64,000 nucleotides of DNA from NCBI GenBank assembly GCA_016223135.1, contig JACRPQ010000013.1, positions 1 through 64,000 of the forward strand. Reading direction: 5' to 3'. Each line of letters starts with the position of its first letter. The stretch's first letter is position 1. Both the position numbers and the translations under genes were made by a program. Below are positions 15,353 to 24,651 of this stretch, piece after piece. Below the pieces are notes generated by a model that worked only from the letters and a program-made list of their open reading frames with translations, had not been told where the DNA came from and did no database searches. Source of the stretch: Chloroflexota bacterium (GTDB lineage: Bacteria; Chloroflexota; Anaerolineae; Anaerolineales; Villigracilaceae).

Positions 15353-17968
15353 ATGCCTGCATCAAGGTGGCAAACCAGTTTCATTGATCTGTTTCGCTGG
15401 ATGGAGGATACCGATACAGACCTGCTTCTCAATGCGGCGCCTCCCTTCTTTTCTCATCCCCCAAAGCCCAAACCGCCGGAAAGCGAATCTGCTGCCGAAC
15501 AACAAAGCGGACCCAAATATCCCGAAGTGCTGCCCATCCTGCCGCTGCGCGGGGTGGTGGTCTATCCCTTTACGGCTGTTCCGCTGACGGTGGGGCAGCC
15601 GCGTTCCATCCGCCTGGTGGATGACGTGGTCAGCGGGGATAAACTGGTGGGATTGGTGACCGCCGTGAATCCCGAAATTGAAACGCCGGGTCCCGCCGAC
15701 CTCTATCAGACGGGGACGATTGCCATCGTTCATCGGTTGTTACGCGCTCCCGATGGCACCATCCGCCTGTTGGTGCAGGGTTTGGCGCGCTTCCGCCTTG
15801 GCGAGTTTGTGGCAGAAGAACCCTACCTGAAGGCGCGCATCCAACTGGCTCCCGAAATTGTCGAGCAAGGATTGGAAATTGACGCCCTGGCGCGCAACGC
15901 CCGCGACCAATTCCGCCAGATCACGCAGATGATCCCCTCCTTCCCGGAAGAATTGGAGATGTCCATCACCTCCGTTGAAGACCCGCTTCAAACGGCATAC
16001 AACATCGCCAACTTCCAGCGCATGGATTTGAAAGACGCGCAGGAAATCCTCGAACTTGATTCGGTTTCCGCCAAACTCAAAAAGCTGATTGGCTTGCTCG
16101 TGCGCGAAGCCGAAGTGCTGCAGTTGGGGCAGAAGATTCAAAACGAGGCGCGCGGTGAAATCGAAAAAGTCCAGCGCGATTTCTTCCTGCGCGAGCAAAT
16201 GAAAGCCATCCAGCGCGAACTCGGCGAAAAAGACGAACAAGCGGTGGAGGTGGAGGAGTTCCGCAAAAAAATCGAGGAAGCGAAGATGCCCGAAGAGGCG
16301 GAAAAACTGGCAAAACGCGAGCTCGACCGCCTCTCGCGCCTGCCCACCGCCGCCGCAGAATACGGCGTCATCCGTACCTACCTCGATTGGCTGGTCTCCC
16401 TGCCGTGGTCGGTTTCCACCACCGACAACCTCGACATCGAGCATGCCCGCAAGATTTTGGACAAAGACCATTATGGCTTGGAGGATGTCAAGGAGCGCAT
16501 TCTCGAATTTCTTGCCATCCGCAAACTGCGCCTGGAACGTCAGCATGAAGAAAAAGCCCCCAGCGATGACCTGATCCGCCGCGAACGTGAAGGCGTCATC
16601 CTGTGCTTTGTCGGTCCGCCCGGCGTTGGCAAGACCTCCCTCGGGCAGTCCATTGCCCGGGCGATGGAAAGAAAGTTCGTGCGCGCCTCCCTGGGCGGGG
16701 TCCGCGATGAAGCGGAAATTCGCGGTCACCGCCGCACGTACATTGGCGCCATGCCGGGACGCATCCTGCAGGCGCTCCGCCGCGTCGAATCGAAAAATCC
16801 CGTCTTCATGCTCGACGAGATTGACAAACTGACCTTCGATTTTCACGGCGACCCCGCTTCGGCGCTCCTTGAAGTGCTCGACCCCGAACAAAACAGCGAA
16901 TTCCGCGACAACTATCTCGAAGTCGCCTTTGACCTGTCGCAGGTCTTCTTCATCACCACTGCCAACACGCTGGAGACCATCCCCGGTCCTCTGCGCGACC
17001 GCATGGAAATCATCTACATCTCCGGCTACACCGAAAACGAGAAGATTGCCATTGCAAAAGGCTACCTTGTTCCGCGGCAAATTCGCGAAAACAGCCTGCA
17101 CCCGAACGAAATCAAGTTCAAGGATGAGGCACTGCGTAAAATCATCCGCGAATACACCCGCGAGTCGGGCGTGCGTAATTTGGAGCGGAAGATTGGCGCC
17201 ATCTGCCGCAAGGTTGGCACGCGCATTGCCGAAAAGAAGTTGAAACGGGCGGTCATCACGCCGGAACGCGTCGAGGAATATCTCGATCATCCCATCTACC
17301 TGCCCACCGAAGAACTCAACCGCCGCGTTTCCATCCCCGGCGTGGTGCCAGGCTTGGCATGGACGCCCTACGGCGGCGACATTCTCTTCGTCGAAGCGAC
17401 CGCCATGCCCGGTTCAAAAGGCTTCCAAATCACCGGTTCGGTTGGCAACGTCATGAACGAATCGGCGCGCGCCGCCCTCTCCTACGTGCGTTCACGCGCC
17501 AAACAACTTGGCTTGGAAGACGAATTCTTCAACAAATCCGATATTCATCTGCACATCCCCTCCGGCGCCCAGCCCAAAGATGGACCCTCCGCCGGCGTCA
17601 CCATTGCAACGGCGCTCGTTTCGCTGGCTTCCGGGCGCAAGGTTAAACCCAACTTGGGCATGACCGGTGAAATCACCTTGCGCGGTCAGGTGCTTCCCAT
17701 CGGCGGCGTCAAGGAAAAAGTCCTTGCCGCGCATCGCGCCGGCTTGCGGACCGTCATCCTGCCGCGCCGCAATGAGCAGGACCTCGACGACGTCCCGAAG
17801 GACATCAAGCAGGAAATGAAATTCATCTTTGTAGATATGGTAGATGAGGTCATCCAAGCCGCGTTGGAGCCGCCTCGTTCCAGCAAAAAGAAAAGCGCCA
17901 AGCCCACATCAAAGACCAAAACTTCAGCGCGGGAGAAAAAGCGGAATGCCAAAAGTACTGCTCGCTGA
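15353..17968 (+). CDS. lon: ATP-dependent Lon protease
   Basis: This is an 871-residue cytosolic Lon. The N-terminal LON substrate-binding domain (about 58-255) follows a Pro-rich extension of about 55 residues that is longer than in E. coli Lon. The AAA+ module has Walker [10 protein letters not shown] (from residue 421) and Walker [10 protein letters not shown]. The serine peptidase domain carries the catalytic dyad Ser746 (PKDGPSAG) and Lys787 (GGVKEK). The Lys/Ser-rich C-terminal tail overlaps the next gene by 23 bp. It degrades misfolded and regulatory proteins. Confidence 0.97.
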   Translation: MPASRWQTSFIDLFRWMEDTDTDLLLNAAPPFFSHPPKPKPPESESAAEQQSGPKYPEVLPILPLRGVVVYPFTAVPLTVGQPRSIRLVDDVVSGDKLVGLVTAVNPEIETPGPADLYQTGTIAIVHRLLRAPDGTIRLLVQGLARFRLGEFVAEEPYLKARIQLAPEIVEQGLEIDALARNARDQFRQITQMIPSFPEELEMSITSVEDPLQTAYNIANFQRMDLKDAQEILELDSVSAKLKKLIGLLVREAEVLQLGQKIQNEARGEIEKVQRDFFLREQMKAIQRELGEKDEQAVEVEEFRKKIEEAKMPEEAEKLAKRELDRLSRLPTAAAEYGVIRTYLDWLVSLPWSVSTTDNLDIEHARKILDKDHYGLEDVKERILEFLAIRKLRLERQHEEKAPSDDLIRREREGVILCFVGPPGVGKTSLGQSIARAMERKFVRASLGGVRDEAEIRGHRRTYIGAMPGRILQALRRVESKNPVFMLDEIDKLTFDFHGDPASALLEVLDPEQNSEFRDNYLEVAFDLSQVFFITTANTLETIPGPLRDRMEIIYISGYTENEKIAIAKGYLVPRQIRENSLHPNEIKFKDEALRKIIREYTRESGVRNLERKIGAICRKVGTRIAEKKLKRAVITPERVEEYLDHPIYLPTEELNRRVSIPGVVPGLAWTPYGGDILFVEATAMPGSKGFQITGSVGNVMNESARAALSYVRSRAKQLGLEDEFFNKSDIHLHIPSGAQPKDGPSAGVTIATALVSLASGRKVKPNLGMTGEITLRGQVLPIGGVKEKVLAAHRAGLRTVILPRRNEQDLDDVPKDIKQEMKFIFVDMVDEVIQAALEPPRSSKKKSAKPTSKTKTSAREKKRNAKSTAR

Positions 17969-18290
17969 AGATGACCGCACCATGGTCGCCCTCTTGACCA
18001 CCCTGCTCAAAATGGAAGGTTATGAAGTGGTGGCATTGGACGTTCACCAGGATGTCGCCTCGGCGGTTACGCAGGAAAAACCCGACTTCCTCCTGATGGA
18101 CGTTCACCTCGGCGGGCAGAGCGGCATGGACATCGTCGAAGCCATCCGCAAAAACCCATCCAACAGCGGCGTCAACATCGTCATGACCTCGGGCTTGGAT
18201 ATGCGCGATGAATGCCTGCGGCGCGGCGCAGACCACTTTCTCCTCAAACCCTTCATGCCCGATGACCTGCTGAACCTGTTGAAAAACTGA
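17946..18290 (+). CDS. Single-domain response regulator
   Basis: This is a 114-residue receiver domain only. It has acidic pair EDD near the start, phosphoacceptor Asp52 (LLMDVHLGG), Thr/Ser switch at MTSG and Lys in LLKPF. With no output domain it must act through protein contacts, like CheY or Spo0F types. It overlaps the end of lon by 23 bp, so translation may be coupled. The cognate kinase is not adjacent. Confidence 0.9.
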   Translation: MPKVLLAEDDRTMVALLTTLLKMEGYEVVALDVHQDVASAVTQEKPDFLLMDVHLGGQSGMDIVEAIRKNPSNSGVNIVMTSGLDMRDECLRRGADHFLLKPFMPDDLLNLLKN

Positions 18291-18327
18291 CCCTCTCCTA
18301 ACTCGGACGAGCCGAAACCAAAAAGGC

Positions 18328-18410
18328 TTGAACCACTGAACCACTGAAACACGGAGACACAGAGAAAAAAAAAAAAGACTCCGTGACTCCGTGTCTCGGT
18401 GGTTAGCGCA
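18328..18410. repeat. Imperfect palindromic intergenic repeat
   Basis: CACTGAAACACGGAGACAC on one arm and GTGTCTCGGTGGTTAG on the other flank a 12-base A run. The arms are imperfect complements; the unit resembles dispersed palindromic elements seen between genes in several environmental genomes. It sits after the receiver gene and may also terminate transcription. Confidence 0.5.
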
Positions 18411-18479
18411 AAATTCTTGCACACGTGTGCCTGTGCCTAGTGCAGGCACAAAAACAAGAATTTCATTGATAAGGTACTT

Positions 18480-18908
18480 ATGGTCTTTTCCATCCGCGAA
18501 TTTCAATACCCGCAGGATTACCCTGCTGTCCGCGCGTTGTGGGAGAGCATGGAAAAAGGCGTTCATCTGGGGCGCTCGGATGAGCCTGAAGAAATCCAAA
18601 AGAAACTTTCGCGCGACCCCGACCTCTTCCTCCTCGCCGAAGCGAACGGGCGCATTGTCGGCTCCATCATTGGCGGCTACGACGGGCGGCGCGGCTTGCT
18701 CTACCATCTCGCCGTCCACAAGGACTTTCGTCAAAACGGTTTGGGCAGCCGCCTGCTCAATGAAATCGAAGAACGTCTGCGCGCCAAAGGCTGCCTCAAA
18801 TGCTACCTCATGGTCACCCCCGATAACCCCGAAGCCGAACGCTTCTACGAAAAACGCGGCTGGCATTTCATGGATTACGTCCGCCCCTTTGGCAAAGAAC
18901 TGATATGA
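18480..18908 (+). CDS. GNAT-family N-acetyltransferase
   Basis: This 142-residue GCN5-related acetyltransferase transfers acetyl from acetyl-CoA to an amine. The acetyl-CoA pyrophosphate loop is RQNGLGSRLL (residues about 82-91; Q/R-x-x-G-x-G/A form), and the C-terminal motif B contains NPEAERFYEKRGWHF. The substrate is unknown; small RimI-like proteins of this size often modify ribosomal proteins or metabolites. Its last codons overlap the next ATG (ATGA). Confidence 0.88.
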   Translation: MVFSIREFQYPQDYPAVRALWESMEKGVHLGRSDEPEEIQKKLSRDPDLFLLAEANGRIVGSIIGGYDGRRGLLYHLAVHKDFRQNGLGSRLLNEIEERLRAKGCLKCYLMVTPDNPEAERFYEKRGWHFMDYVRPFGKELI

Positions 18909-19399
18909 CCATTCGATTTGGGATTCTGACTCTCTCCGACCGCTCCTCGCGCGGCGAACGTCCCGACGCTTCCGGACCTGCCTTGGCGCATCTGATCGAG
19001 ACGCAAGGCTGGTCTGTCGCCCGACAATCCCTCCTCCCCGACGACGAATCTGCCATCCGCGCCCTGCTTGCCGAATGGGCAGACAGCGGCGAAATGGACG
19101 TCATCCTCACCACCGGCGGCACCGGCTTTGCCCCGCGCGATGTCACCCCTGAAGCCACGCGGGCTGTCATCGAACGCGAAGCGCCCGGTCTTGCCGAAGC
19201 CATGCGCGCCGCCAGCCTCAAAATCACGCCTCACGCCATGCTCTCGCGGGTGGCGGCTGGCATCCGCAAACGCACGCTCATCATCAACTTGCCGGGCAGC
19301 CCCAAAGGTGCAGTCGAAAATCTGCAGGTTGTCCTGCCGGTGCTGCCGCACGCCGTCCAACTCCTGCGCGAAGACCCCCAGTCTGAATCGTCTCACTGA
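18905..19399 (+). CDS. mog: MogA/MoaB-family molybdopterin adenylyltransferase
   Basis: This is a 164-residue protein of the MogA/MoaB fold. Molybdopterin-binding motifs are TLSDRSSRGER near the start, LTTGGTGFAPRDVTPEATR (residues about 67-85) and NLPGSPKGAVENL (about 136-148). It adenylates molybdopterin before metal insertion in molybdenum-cofactor synthesis. It overlaps the acetyltransferase gene by 4 bp. No other moa/moe gene is in the window, so MogA and MoaB subtypes cannot be told apart. Confidence 0.88.
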   Translation: MTIRFGILTLSDRSSRGERPDASGPALAHLIETQGWSVARQSLLPDDESAIRALLAEWADSGEMDVILTTGGTGFAPRDVTPEATRAVIEREAPGLAEAMRAASLKITPHAMLSRVAAGIRKRTLIINLPGSPKGAVENLQVVLPVLPHAVQLLREDPQSESSH

Positions 19400-19504
19400 A
19401 CATTCATCTCGTAGTATAATCCCGCCGCTAAATGCGCAGGATGCGTTCTCTAACGCATCTGTGCTGCACATCTTCTAAACAAATCATTCAAGGAAACTGC
19501 AGGC

Positions 19505-20062
19505 ATGATTGATGTAAACGAACTTCGCAAGGGCGTCACCTTTGAACTGGACGGGGCGCTCTACAAAGTGCTGGATTACAGCCACAACAAATCCGGGCGC
19601 GGCAATGCCACCATCCGCATCAAGGCGCGCAATCTGCTCACCGGCGCCAACATCGAGCGCACCTTCACCTCGGGACAATCCGTGCAGGATGTGCGCCTCG
19701 ACTTCCACAACGTCTCCTACCTCTACACCGACGGCGAGTTTTACCACTTCATGGACAACGAAACCTTCGAACAGCCCGCCATCAAAGCCGAAATGCTGGG
19801 AGATGACGCCCTCTACCTCAAAGAAGGCATGGAAGTCAAGCTCACCTTCTACAACGGCACCCCCATTGACGTGGAACTGCCCAGCTCGGTGGACCTCAAA
19901 GTGGTCGAAGCCGAAACCGCCATCCGCGGCGACACCGCCACCGGCGTGACCAAAAAGGTCAAAACTGAAACGGGACTCGAAGTGCAATGCCCTCAGTTCG
20001 TCAAAGTCGGCGATGTCATCCGCGTCAACACCGAGACGGGCGAGTACGTCACCCGCGTATAA
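19505..20062 (+). CDS. efp: Translation elongation factor P
   Basis: This 185-residue protein has the three beta-barrel domains of EF-P: the KOW-like N domain (ELRKGVTFELDGALYKVLDY), the central OB domain (YLYTDGEFYHFMDNETFEQP) and the C-terminal OB domain ending GDVIRVNTETGEYVTRV. It relieves ribosome stalling at polyproline. The loop that carries the modified lysine in many bacteria reads SHNKSGRGNATIRIKARNL, with Lys at the expected tip. It is a single gene ending at a strong hairpin. Confidence 0.97.
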   Translation: MIDVNELRKGVTFELDGALYKVLDYSHNKSGRGNATIRIKARNLLTGANIERTFTSGQSVQDVRLDFHNVSYLYTDGEFYHFMDNETFEQPAIKAEMLGDDALYLKEGMEVKLTFYNGTPIDVELPSSVDLKVVEAETAIRGDTATGVTKKVKTETGLEVQCPQFVKVGDVIRVNTETGEYVTRV

Positions 20063-20085
20063 GCAAGCGGTCTTTTCTGGAATAC

Positions 20086-20120
20086 AGCGGGCGGTTTGGT
20101 AATTAAACCAGCCGCCCGCT
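20086..20120 (+). terminator. Hairpin after efp
   Basis: AGCGGGCGG at 20086-20094 pairs with CCGCCCGCT at 20112-20120, with inner TTGGT/ACCA pairing. No clear T-run follows, so it may be a weak or factor-aided terminator. Confidence 0.5.
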
Positions 20121-20156
20121 CATCATTTCCCTGAAAGGACTATAATCTTTCTCATC

Positions 20157-20486
20157 ATGAAAACCCCTGCCGGCAAGGAATGCCCCTACTTCTACGGCGA
20201 TTACTTTCGCGGACGCAACATAGAGGAATGCCGCCTGCTCAAAGCCGCCGGGCAGGCGTGGACGCGCGACTTGTGCGCCTCCTGCCCCGTCCCTGAAATC
20301 AGCATGGCGAACGCCTGCGAGTTCATGAAACTGCATGCAAAAGTGGGGCGTCCGCTTTCCGCCGCCTTCATGCGCCGCGTTCAGGTTCAGGCATTTTGCG
20401 AAAAGACCCACCGCCCTGTAAACGAACCACACATCGGCTGCGGAGAATGTCACGTATTGCCGTTCAACTTCGAAGTCAAATCCTGA
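20157..20486 (+). CDS. Cys-rich hypothetical protein
   Basis: This is a 109-residue soluble protein with eight or nine conserved-looking cysteines: ECPYFYGDYF, EECRLL, LCASCPVPEI, ANACEF, AFCEKTH and GCGECH. The spacing suggests metal (zinc or Fe-S) binding. I know no named family. The ATG at 20157 follows AAAGGACTATAATC. Confidence 0.7.
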   Translation: MKTPAGKECPYFYGDYFRGRNIEECRLLKAAGQAWTRDLCASCPVPEISMANACEFMKLHAKVGRPLSAAFMRRVQVQAFCEKTHRPVNEPHIGCGECHVLPFNFEVKS

Positions 20487-20537
20487 CGCATCTTCTCGTC
20501 TGCCGGGGCAAAATTACAAAAGGAAACATCGCACCCA

Positions 20538-21740
20538 ATGACGCTTACCATTCTCTTCGACCTCGATGACACCCTGCTCGATACAAACACACAGGCATTT
20601 GTCCCCGCTTATTTCCAGGCGCTTGCCGAACACCTCGCCCCTTTCGTTGCTCCCACCCTTCTGCTTTCCTCTTTGCTTGCCGCCACCAACCTCATGCTCG
20701 GCAGTGAAGACCCCTCCCGCACCCTGCAGGAAGTCTTCGAAGCAGACTTCTACCATAGGCTGGGCGTCTCCAAATCCGATTTGGCGGAAACCCTCGAAGA
20801 CTTCTACGACAACGTCTTCCCGCGCATCCAATCCAAAACCAAACCGCGTCCCGAAGCCGTCCCTCTCATCGAGTGGGCGTTTGCACAGGGCTTTCGCGTT
20901 GCCATCGCCACCGACCCGCTCTTCCCTCGCAAAGCCACCCATCACCGCCTGCGCTGGGCAGGCTTCGACCCGGCGCAATTTGAAATCGTCTCCTCGTTCG
21001 AGACCTTTCACTTCACCAAGACCCACACCGCCTACTACGCCGAAATCCTCGGTCAACTCGGCTGGCCCGAGGGACCTGTCTTGATGGTGGGCAACGACGC
21101 CGAACGAGACTTGATTCCCGCGAGTCGGCTGGGGCTGAAGACTTACTTCATAGACGGCGACCCCGCCTCAAGTCCTGGACTGGAAGCGGGGCGCGGCAAA
21201 CTGGCTGATCTTCGTCCCTGGCTTGAATCCACCGACCTCGCCGCCTTGGAGCCTTCCTTCCAATCCCGCGAAGCCGTGCTGGCGATTTTGCAATCCACGC
21301 CGGCGGTCTTACGTACCCTCACTTGTTCCCTTCCGCCGGAACAATGGAACATCGAACTTTCCCGCGGCGACTGGGCGCTGAACGAAATCGTTTGTCACCT
21401 GCGCGATACCGAACGCGAAATCCATCAACTGCAATTGAAACTCCTGCTGGAACGCGAAGATGCCTTCATCCCTCGCCCTGATACCGCCGTGTGGGCAAGC
21501 GAACGCGACTACCTGCATGTGAACGGAGCGGCGGCGCTGCGCGAATTCACAGCCGCGCGCATCGAAACAGTGCAGACCCTCAAAAATGCCGCCGAAACAG
21601 TATGGGCGCGCCGGGCGCGTCACGCCATCTTTGGTCCTACCAATTTCCTTGAAGTGTGCGGCTTCATGGCAGACCACGACCGCATGCACATCCAACAGGC
21701 GTGGAAGATACTCAAAAGCCTGCGAGAGCAGCGTGTCTAA
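20538..21740 (+). CDS. HAD-hydrolase fused to DinB/YfiT-like domain
   Basis: This 400-residue protein joins two modules. Residues 1-225 form a HAD-superfamily hydrolase with motif I FDLDDTLLD (nucleophile Asp8, acid Asp10), the Ser/Thr motif around IATDPLFPR and motif IV VGNDAERDLIPASRLG. Residues about 245-400 are DinB-like four-helix bundle sequence (LPPEQWNIELSRGDWALNEI, VCHLRDTEREIHQLQ, MADHDRMHIQQAWKILKSL) with His residues placed as in metal-binding DinB/YfiT proteins. The fusion suggests a linked phosphatase and thiol or metal function, but substrates are unknown. Confidence 0.8.
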   Translation: MTLTILFDLDDTLLDTNTQAFVPAYFQALAEHLAPFVAPTLLLSSLLAATNLMLGSEDPSRTLQEVFEADFYHRLGVSKSDLAETLEDFYDNVFPRIQSKTKPRPEAVPLIEWAFAQGFRVAIATDPLFPRKATHHRLRWAGFDPAQFEIVSSFETFHFTKTHTAYYAEILGQLGWPEGPVLMVGNDAERDLIPASRLGLKTYFIDGDPASSPGLEAGRGKLADLRPWLESTDLAALEPSFQSREAVLAILQSTPAVLRTLTCSLPPEQWNIELSRGDWALNEIVCHLRDTEREIHQLQLKLLLEREDAFIPRPDTAVWASERDYLHVNGAAALREFTAARIETVQTLKNAAETVWARRARHAIFGPTNFLEVCGFMADHDRMHIQQAWKILKSLREQRV

Positions 21741-21815
21741 CAGGCGTGAGGCGTGTTATAACAGTTGACCCGGCGGGGACAGTATCCCTGACCTTACCTA
21801 AGGAGAGACCGCTTT

Positions 21816-23057
21816 ATGCGCAAACGAGTTGTAGTGACGGGCATGGGGTGCATCAGTCCCGTTGGCAATACAGTGGAAGAAACCTGGAAATCCCTGTTGG
21901 CAGGCAAATCCGGCGCGGGACCGATTACCTTATTCGACGCCAGCCGCCACAAGACGCGCTTCGCCGCCGAAGTAAAGGGCTTCGACCCCGTGGCAATCTT
22001 CGGCAACCGCGAAGCGCGCAAAATGGACCGCTTTACTCAGTTCGCCACCGTCGCCGCCATCGAAGCGCTGGCGCACGCGCGCCTCACCATTGACGATTCC
22101 AACCGTCACCGTGTGGGAATTGTCATCGGCACCGGCATCGGGGGGATTGGCACGATTATGGAGCAGGTGGAAGTCCTGCGTGAACGCGGACCGGAACGCA
22201 TCAGCCCATTCCTCGTCCCCATGATGATTTCCGACAGCGCGGCAGGCATGCTTGCCATCCGTTTTGGCGCGCGCGGACCGAACATGGCGCTGGCAACCGC
22301 CTGCGCCTCGGGCAATAACGCCATCGGCGAGGCGGTGGAAATGATTCGCCGCGGTTCGGCAGATGTCATGCTGGCTGGCGGCTCGGAGGGCGCGCTTGTG
22401 CCTCTGGCAATGGCGGGCATGAACGTGATGGGCGCGCTTTCCACCCGCAACGACGACCCTCTCACCGCCTCACGTCCCTTCGACAAAGACCGCGACGGCT
22501 TTCTGATGGGGGAGGGCGCCGGCATTCTCGTCCTCGAATCGCTGGAACATGCGCAGGCGCGCGGCGCGGAAATCCTGTGCGAAATCAGCGGCTACGGCAC
22601 CACCGACGACGCGTATCACATCTCGGCTCCCGCCGAGAACGGCGCCGGTGCAGCCATGTCCATGCGGCTGGCGCTGGAAGACGCGGGCTTGCAAGTGACG
22701 GATATTGACTACATCAACGCGCATGGCACGTCCACGCCGTTGAACGATAAAAGCGAAACCGCCGCCATCAAGACCGTCTTCGGTGAACAGGCGTATAAAA
22801 TCCCCGTCTCCTCCACCAAATCCATGACCGGGCATCTGTTGGGCGCTTCCGGCGCGGTGGAGGCGGTGTTCAGCATCCTTGCCATGCGCGAGGGCGTCAT
22901 CCCGCCCACCATCAACTATCACACCCCCGACCCCGAATGTGACCTGGACTATGTCCCCAATCAGCCGCGCAAAGCGGTCATCCGCCATGTCATGTCCAAT
23001 TCATTCGGTTTCGGCGGGCATAACGCCACATTGGTATTCAGCCAATTCAAGGGGTGA
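21816..23057 (+). CDS. fabF: Beta-ketoacyl-ACP synthase II
   Basis: This is a 413-residue thiolase-fold condensing enzyme of type II fatty-acid synthesis. The catalytic triad is Cys163 (TACASGNNAI), the first His in NAHGTSTPLND and the second His in STKSMTGHLLGASGAVEAVF. It extends acyl-ACP with malonyl-ACP. The full length fits the family. It precedes fabH by 53 bp and is probably co-transcribed with it. The start follows AAGGAGAGACC. Confidence 0.96.
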   Translation: MRKRVVVTGMGCISPVGNTVEETWKSLLAGKSGAGPITLFDASRHKTRFAAEVKGFDPVAIFGNREARKMDRFTQFATVAAIEALAHARLTIDDSNRHRVGIVIGTGIGGIGTIMEQVEVLRERGPERISPFLVPMMISDSAAGMLAIRFGARGPNMALATACASGNNAIGEAVEMIRRGSADVMLAGGSEGALVPLAMAGMNVMGALSTRNDDPLTASRPFDKDRDGFLMGEGAGILVLESLEHAQARGAEILCEISGYGTTDDAYHISAPAENGAGAAMSMRLALEDAGLQVTDIDYINAHGTSTPLNDKSETAAIKTVFGEQAYKIPVSSTKSMTGHLLGASGAVEAVFSILAMREGVIPPTINYHTPDPECDLDYVPNQPRKAVIRHVMSNSFGFGGHNATLVFSQFKG

Positions 23058-23110
23058 GAGAAAAATCTACGGGCGTTTTCCCGCCCCGCGATGTATTCAA
23101 GGAGTATGAT

Positions 23111-24214
23111 ATGCCATACGCGCACATTACAGGCTGGGGGATGGCTGTGCCTGAAAAAATTCTAACCAACGACGACCTCTCCAAAATGGTCGAAACCAAC
23201 GACCAGTGGATTCGGGAACGCACCGGTATCCGCGAACGGCGGATTGCCAAAGACGGGGAGACCACCTCGTCCCTGGGCGTGGAAGCGGCTCTCAAAGCCC
23301 TGACGGTTGCCAACCTCCGTCCTACCGATCTTGACTTGATTATTTGTTCCACCTCCACACCAGATTACATCTTCCCCGCCACCGCCTGCCTGATCCAAGA
23401 TCAAATTGGCGCCACCAAAGCCGGCGCTTTCGACCTGCTGGCGGCTTGTTCCGGCTTCATTTACGCCACCAACATGGCGGCGCAGGCAATCCGCAGCGGC
23501 TCCATCAAAAACGCGCTCGTCATCGGCGCAGAGACCCTTTCCCGCTTCGTCAACTGGAAAGACCGCAACACCTGCATCCTGTTTGGCGACGGCGCCGGCG
23601 CGTTCGTCCTGCAGGCAAGCGAAAAACCCGGCGGTGTGCATTCTGCCGTTATGCACTCCGACGGTTCCGGCGGCGACCTGCTGGCTATACCGGGTGGCGG
23701 AAGCGCCATCCCTGCCAGCGAAGCGACAGTGCATGCGGGCAGGCACTACATCGAAATGGATGGGAAGGAAGTCTTTCGCTTTGCCACCCGCGTCATGACG
23801 CAGGCGACGCTTGAAGCGCTGGATGCAGCCGGCATGACCATTGAAGACGTTCACTGGATTGTGCCGCATCAAGCCAACATCCGCATCATCGAAGCGGCGG
23901 CGCGCGGGCTCAAACAGCCGATGGATAAATTCATCGTCAACCTCGACCGCTACGGCAACACCTCCACCGCCTCCATTCCCATTGCCGTCGTCGAAGCGGT
24001 CGAAAAGGGACAGCTCAAAAGCGGCGATAAATTTGTGATGGTGGGCTTTGGCGCCGGCTTGACCTGGGGCGCCCTCGCCGCCGAATGGACAGGACCGCTC
24101 CCAAGCAAGGGGCAGGTTCGTCCCTCGCAGTACCGCGCGCTGGGACGCATCCGCTCGTTTGTGCGCCGCGTCATCCGCTTTATCGAGGGCATCATTTTCC
24201 GCCGCGAACTATAA
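23111..24214 (+). CDS. fabH: Beta-ketoacyl-ACP synthase III
   Basis: This is a 367-residue initiating condensing enzyme that joins an acyl-CoA to malonyl-ACP. It has Cys113 (LAACSGFIYA), His in VPHQANIRI and Asn in DRYGNTSTAS. It carries about 35 extra residues at the C-terminus, Arg-rich (RIRSFVRRVIRFIEGIIFRR), beyond the usual family end; this could be a membrane-associating amphipathic helix. The ATG at 23111 follows CAAGGAGTATGAT. Confidence 0.95.
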   Translation: MPYAHITGWGMAVPEKILTNDDLSKMVETNDQWIRERTGIRERRIAKDGETTSSLGVEAALKALTVANLRPTDLDLIICSTSTPDYIFPATACLIQDQIGATKAGAFDLLAACSGFIYATNMAAQAIRSGSIKNALVIGAETLSRFVNWKDRNTCILFGDGAGAFVLQASEKPGGVHSAVMHSDGSGGDLLAIPGGGSAIPASEATVHAGRHYIEMDGKEVFRFATRVMTQATLEALDAAGMTIEDVHWIVPHQANIRIIEAAARGLKQPMDKFIVNLDRYGNTSTASIPIAVVEAVEKGQLKSGDKFVMVGFGAGLTWGALAAEWTGPLPSKGQVRPSQYRALGRIRSFVRRVIRFIEGIIFRREL

Positions 24215-24254
24215 TGGCGCATTAACCTCGATTGTGGTACGATACACAAAACAT

Positions 24255-24399
24255 AACTGCTCAGCCAACTCTCTTATCCACTAAGCCGCACGAATTTTTA
24301 CTAATCTTGTTCGAGAAAGTTGTGATACGCACACCGAACACAAAAATTCGTAAAGATTAGTGTAGATTGGTGGACTCTCCTGCCTGTGGCTGAGTAGTT
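24255..24399. repeat. Long inverted-repeat element upstream of tatA
   Basis: Outer arms AACTGCTCAGCC (24255-24266) and GGCTGAGTAGTT (24388-24399) are near-perfect complements. Inside are two oppositely oriented copies of an ACGAATTTTTACTAATCTT-like / AATTCGTAAAGATTAGTGT-like segment. It has the look of a miniature mobile repeat and occupies most of the fabH-tatA gap. Confidence 0.6.
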
Positions 24400-24427
24400 A
24401 CCACAAAACGTTGAAAAAGGAGAAACC

Positions 24428-24619
24428 ATGTTGGCACGTCTTGGACCTACGGAACTGATCATCCTGCTGGTGATCATCCTTCTGCTTTTTGGGCCGGGCC
24501 GCATCGGCAAAATTGCCGGCGAACTCGGCAAGGGCATCAAGTCCTTTCGCGAGGGGTTGAGTGGAGACGAGAAGAAAGACAGCCCGACCGACTCTCAAGG
24601 CAACATCGAACCGAAATAA
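24428..24619 (+). CDS. tatA: Twin-arginine translocase subunit TatA
   Basis: This is a 63-residue TatA/E-type protein: one membrane helix (LIILLVIILLLFGPGRIGKI), the FGPGRI hinge, an amphipathic helix (GELGKGIKSFREGLSG) and a charged tail. It oligomerises to pass folded Tat substrates. The Tat-signal proteins at 29502, 30603 and 63937 in this window would use it. An AAAAAGGAGAAACC site supports the start. tatC is not in the window. Confidence 0.95.
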   Translation: MLARLGPTELIILLVIILLLFGPGRIGKIAGELGKGIKSFREGLSGDEKKDSPTDSQGNIEPK

Positions 24620-24620
24620 A

Positions 24621-24651
24621 ATCAAAAGGCTCCCGCGCGGAGCCTTTTGAT
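24621..24651. terminator. Bidirectional terminator between tatA and yyaL remnant
   Basis: ATCAAAAGGCTCC pairs with GGAGCCTTTTGAT around a CGCGC loop, giving a T-rich tract on both strands. It separates two convergent genes. Confidence 0.85.

Noticed and set aside
15740-17290. Long minus-strand open frame opposite lon
   Set aside because: It is a shadow of lon, which has all catalytic motifs on the plus strand; GC-rich codon bias keeps the opposite frame open.
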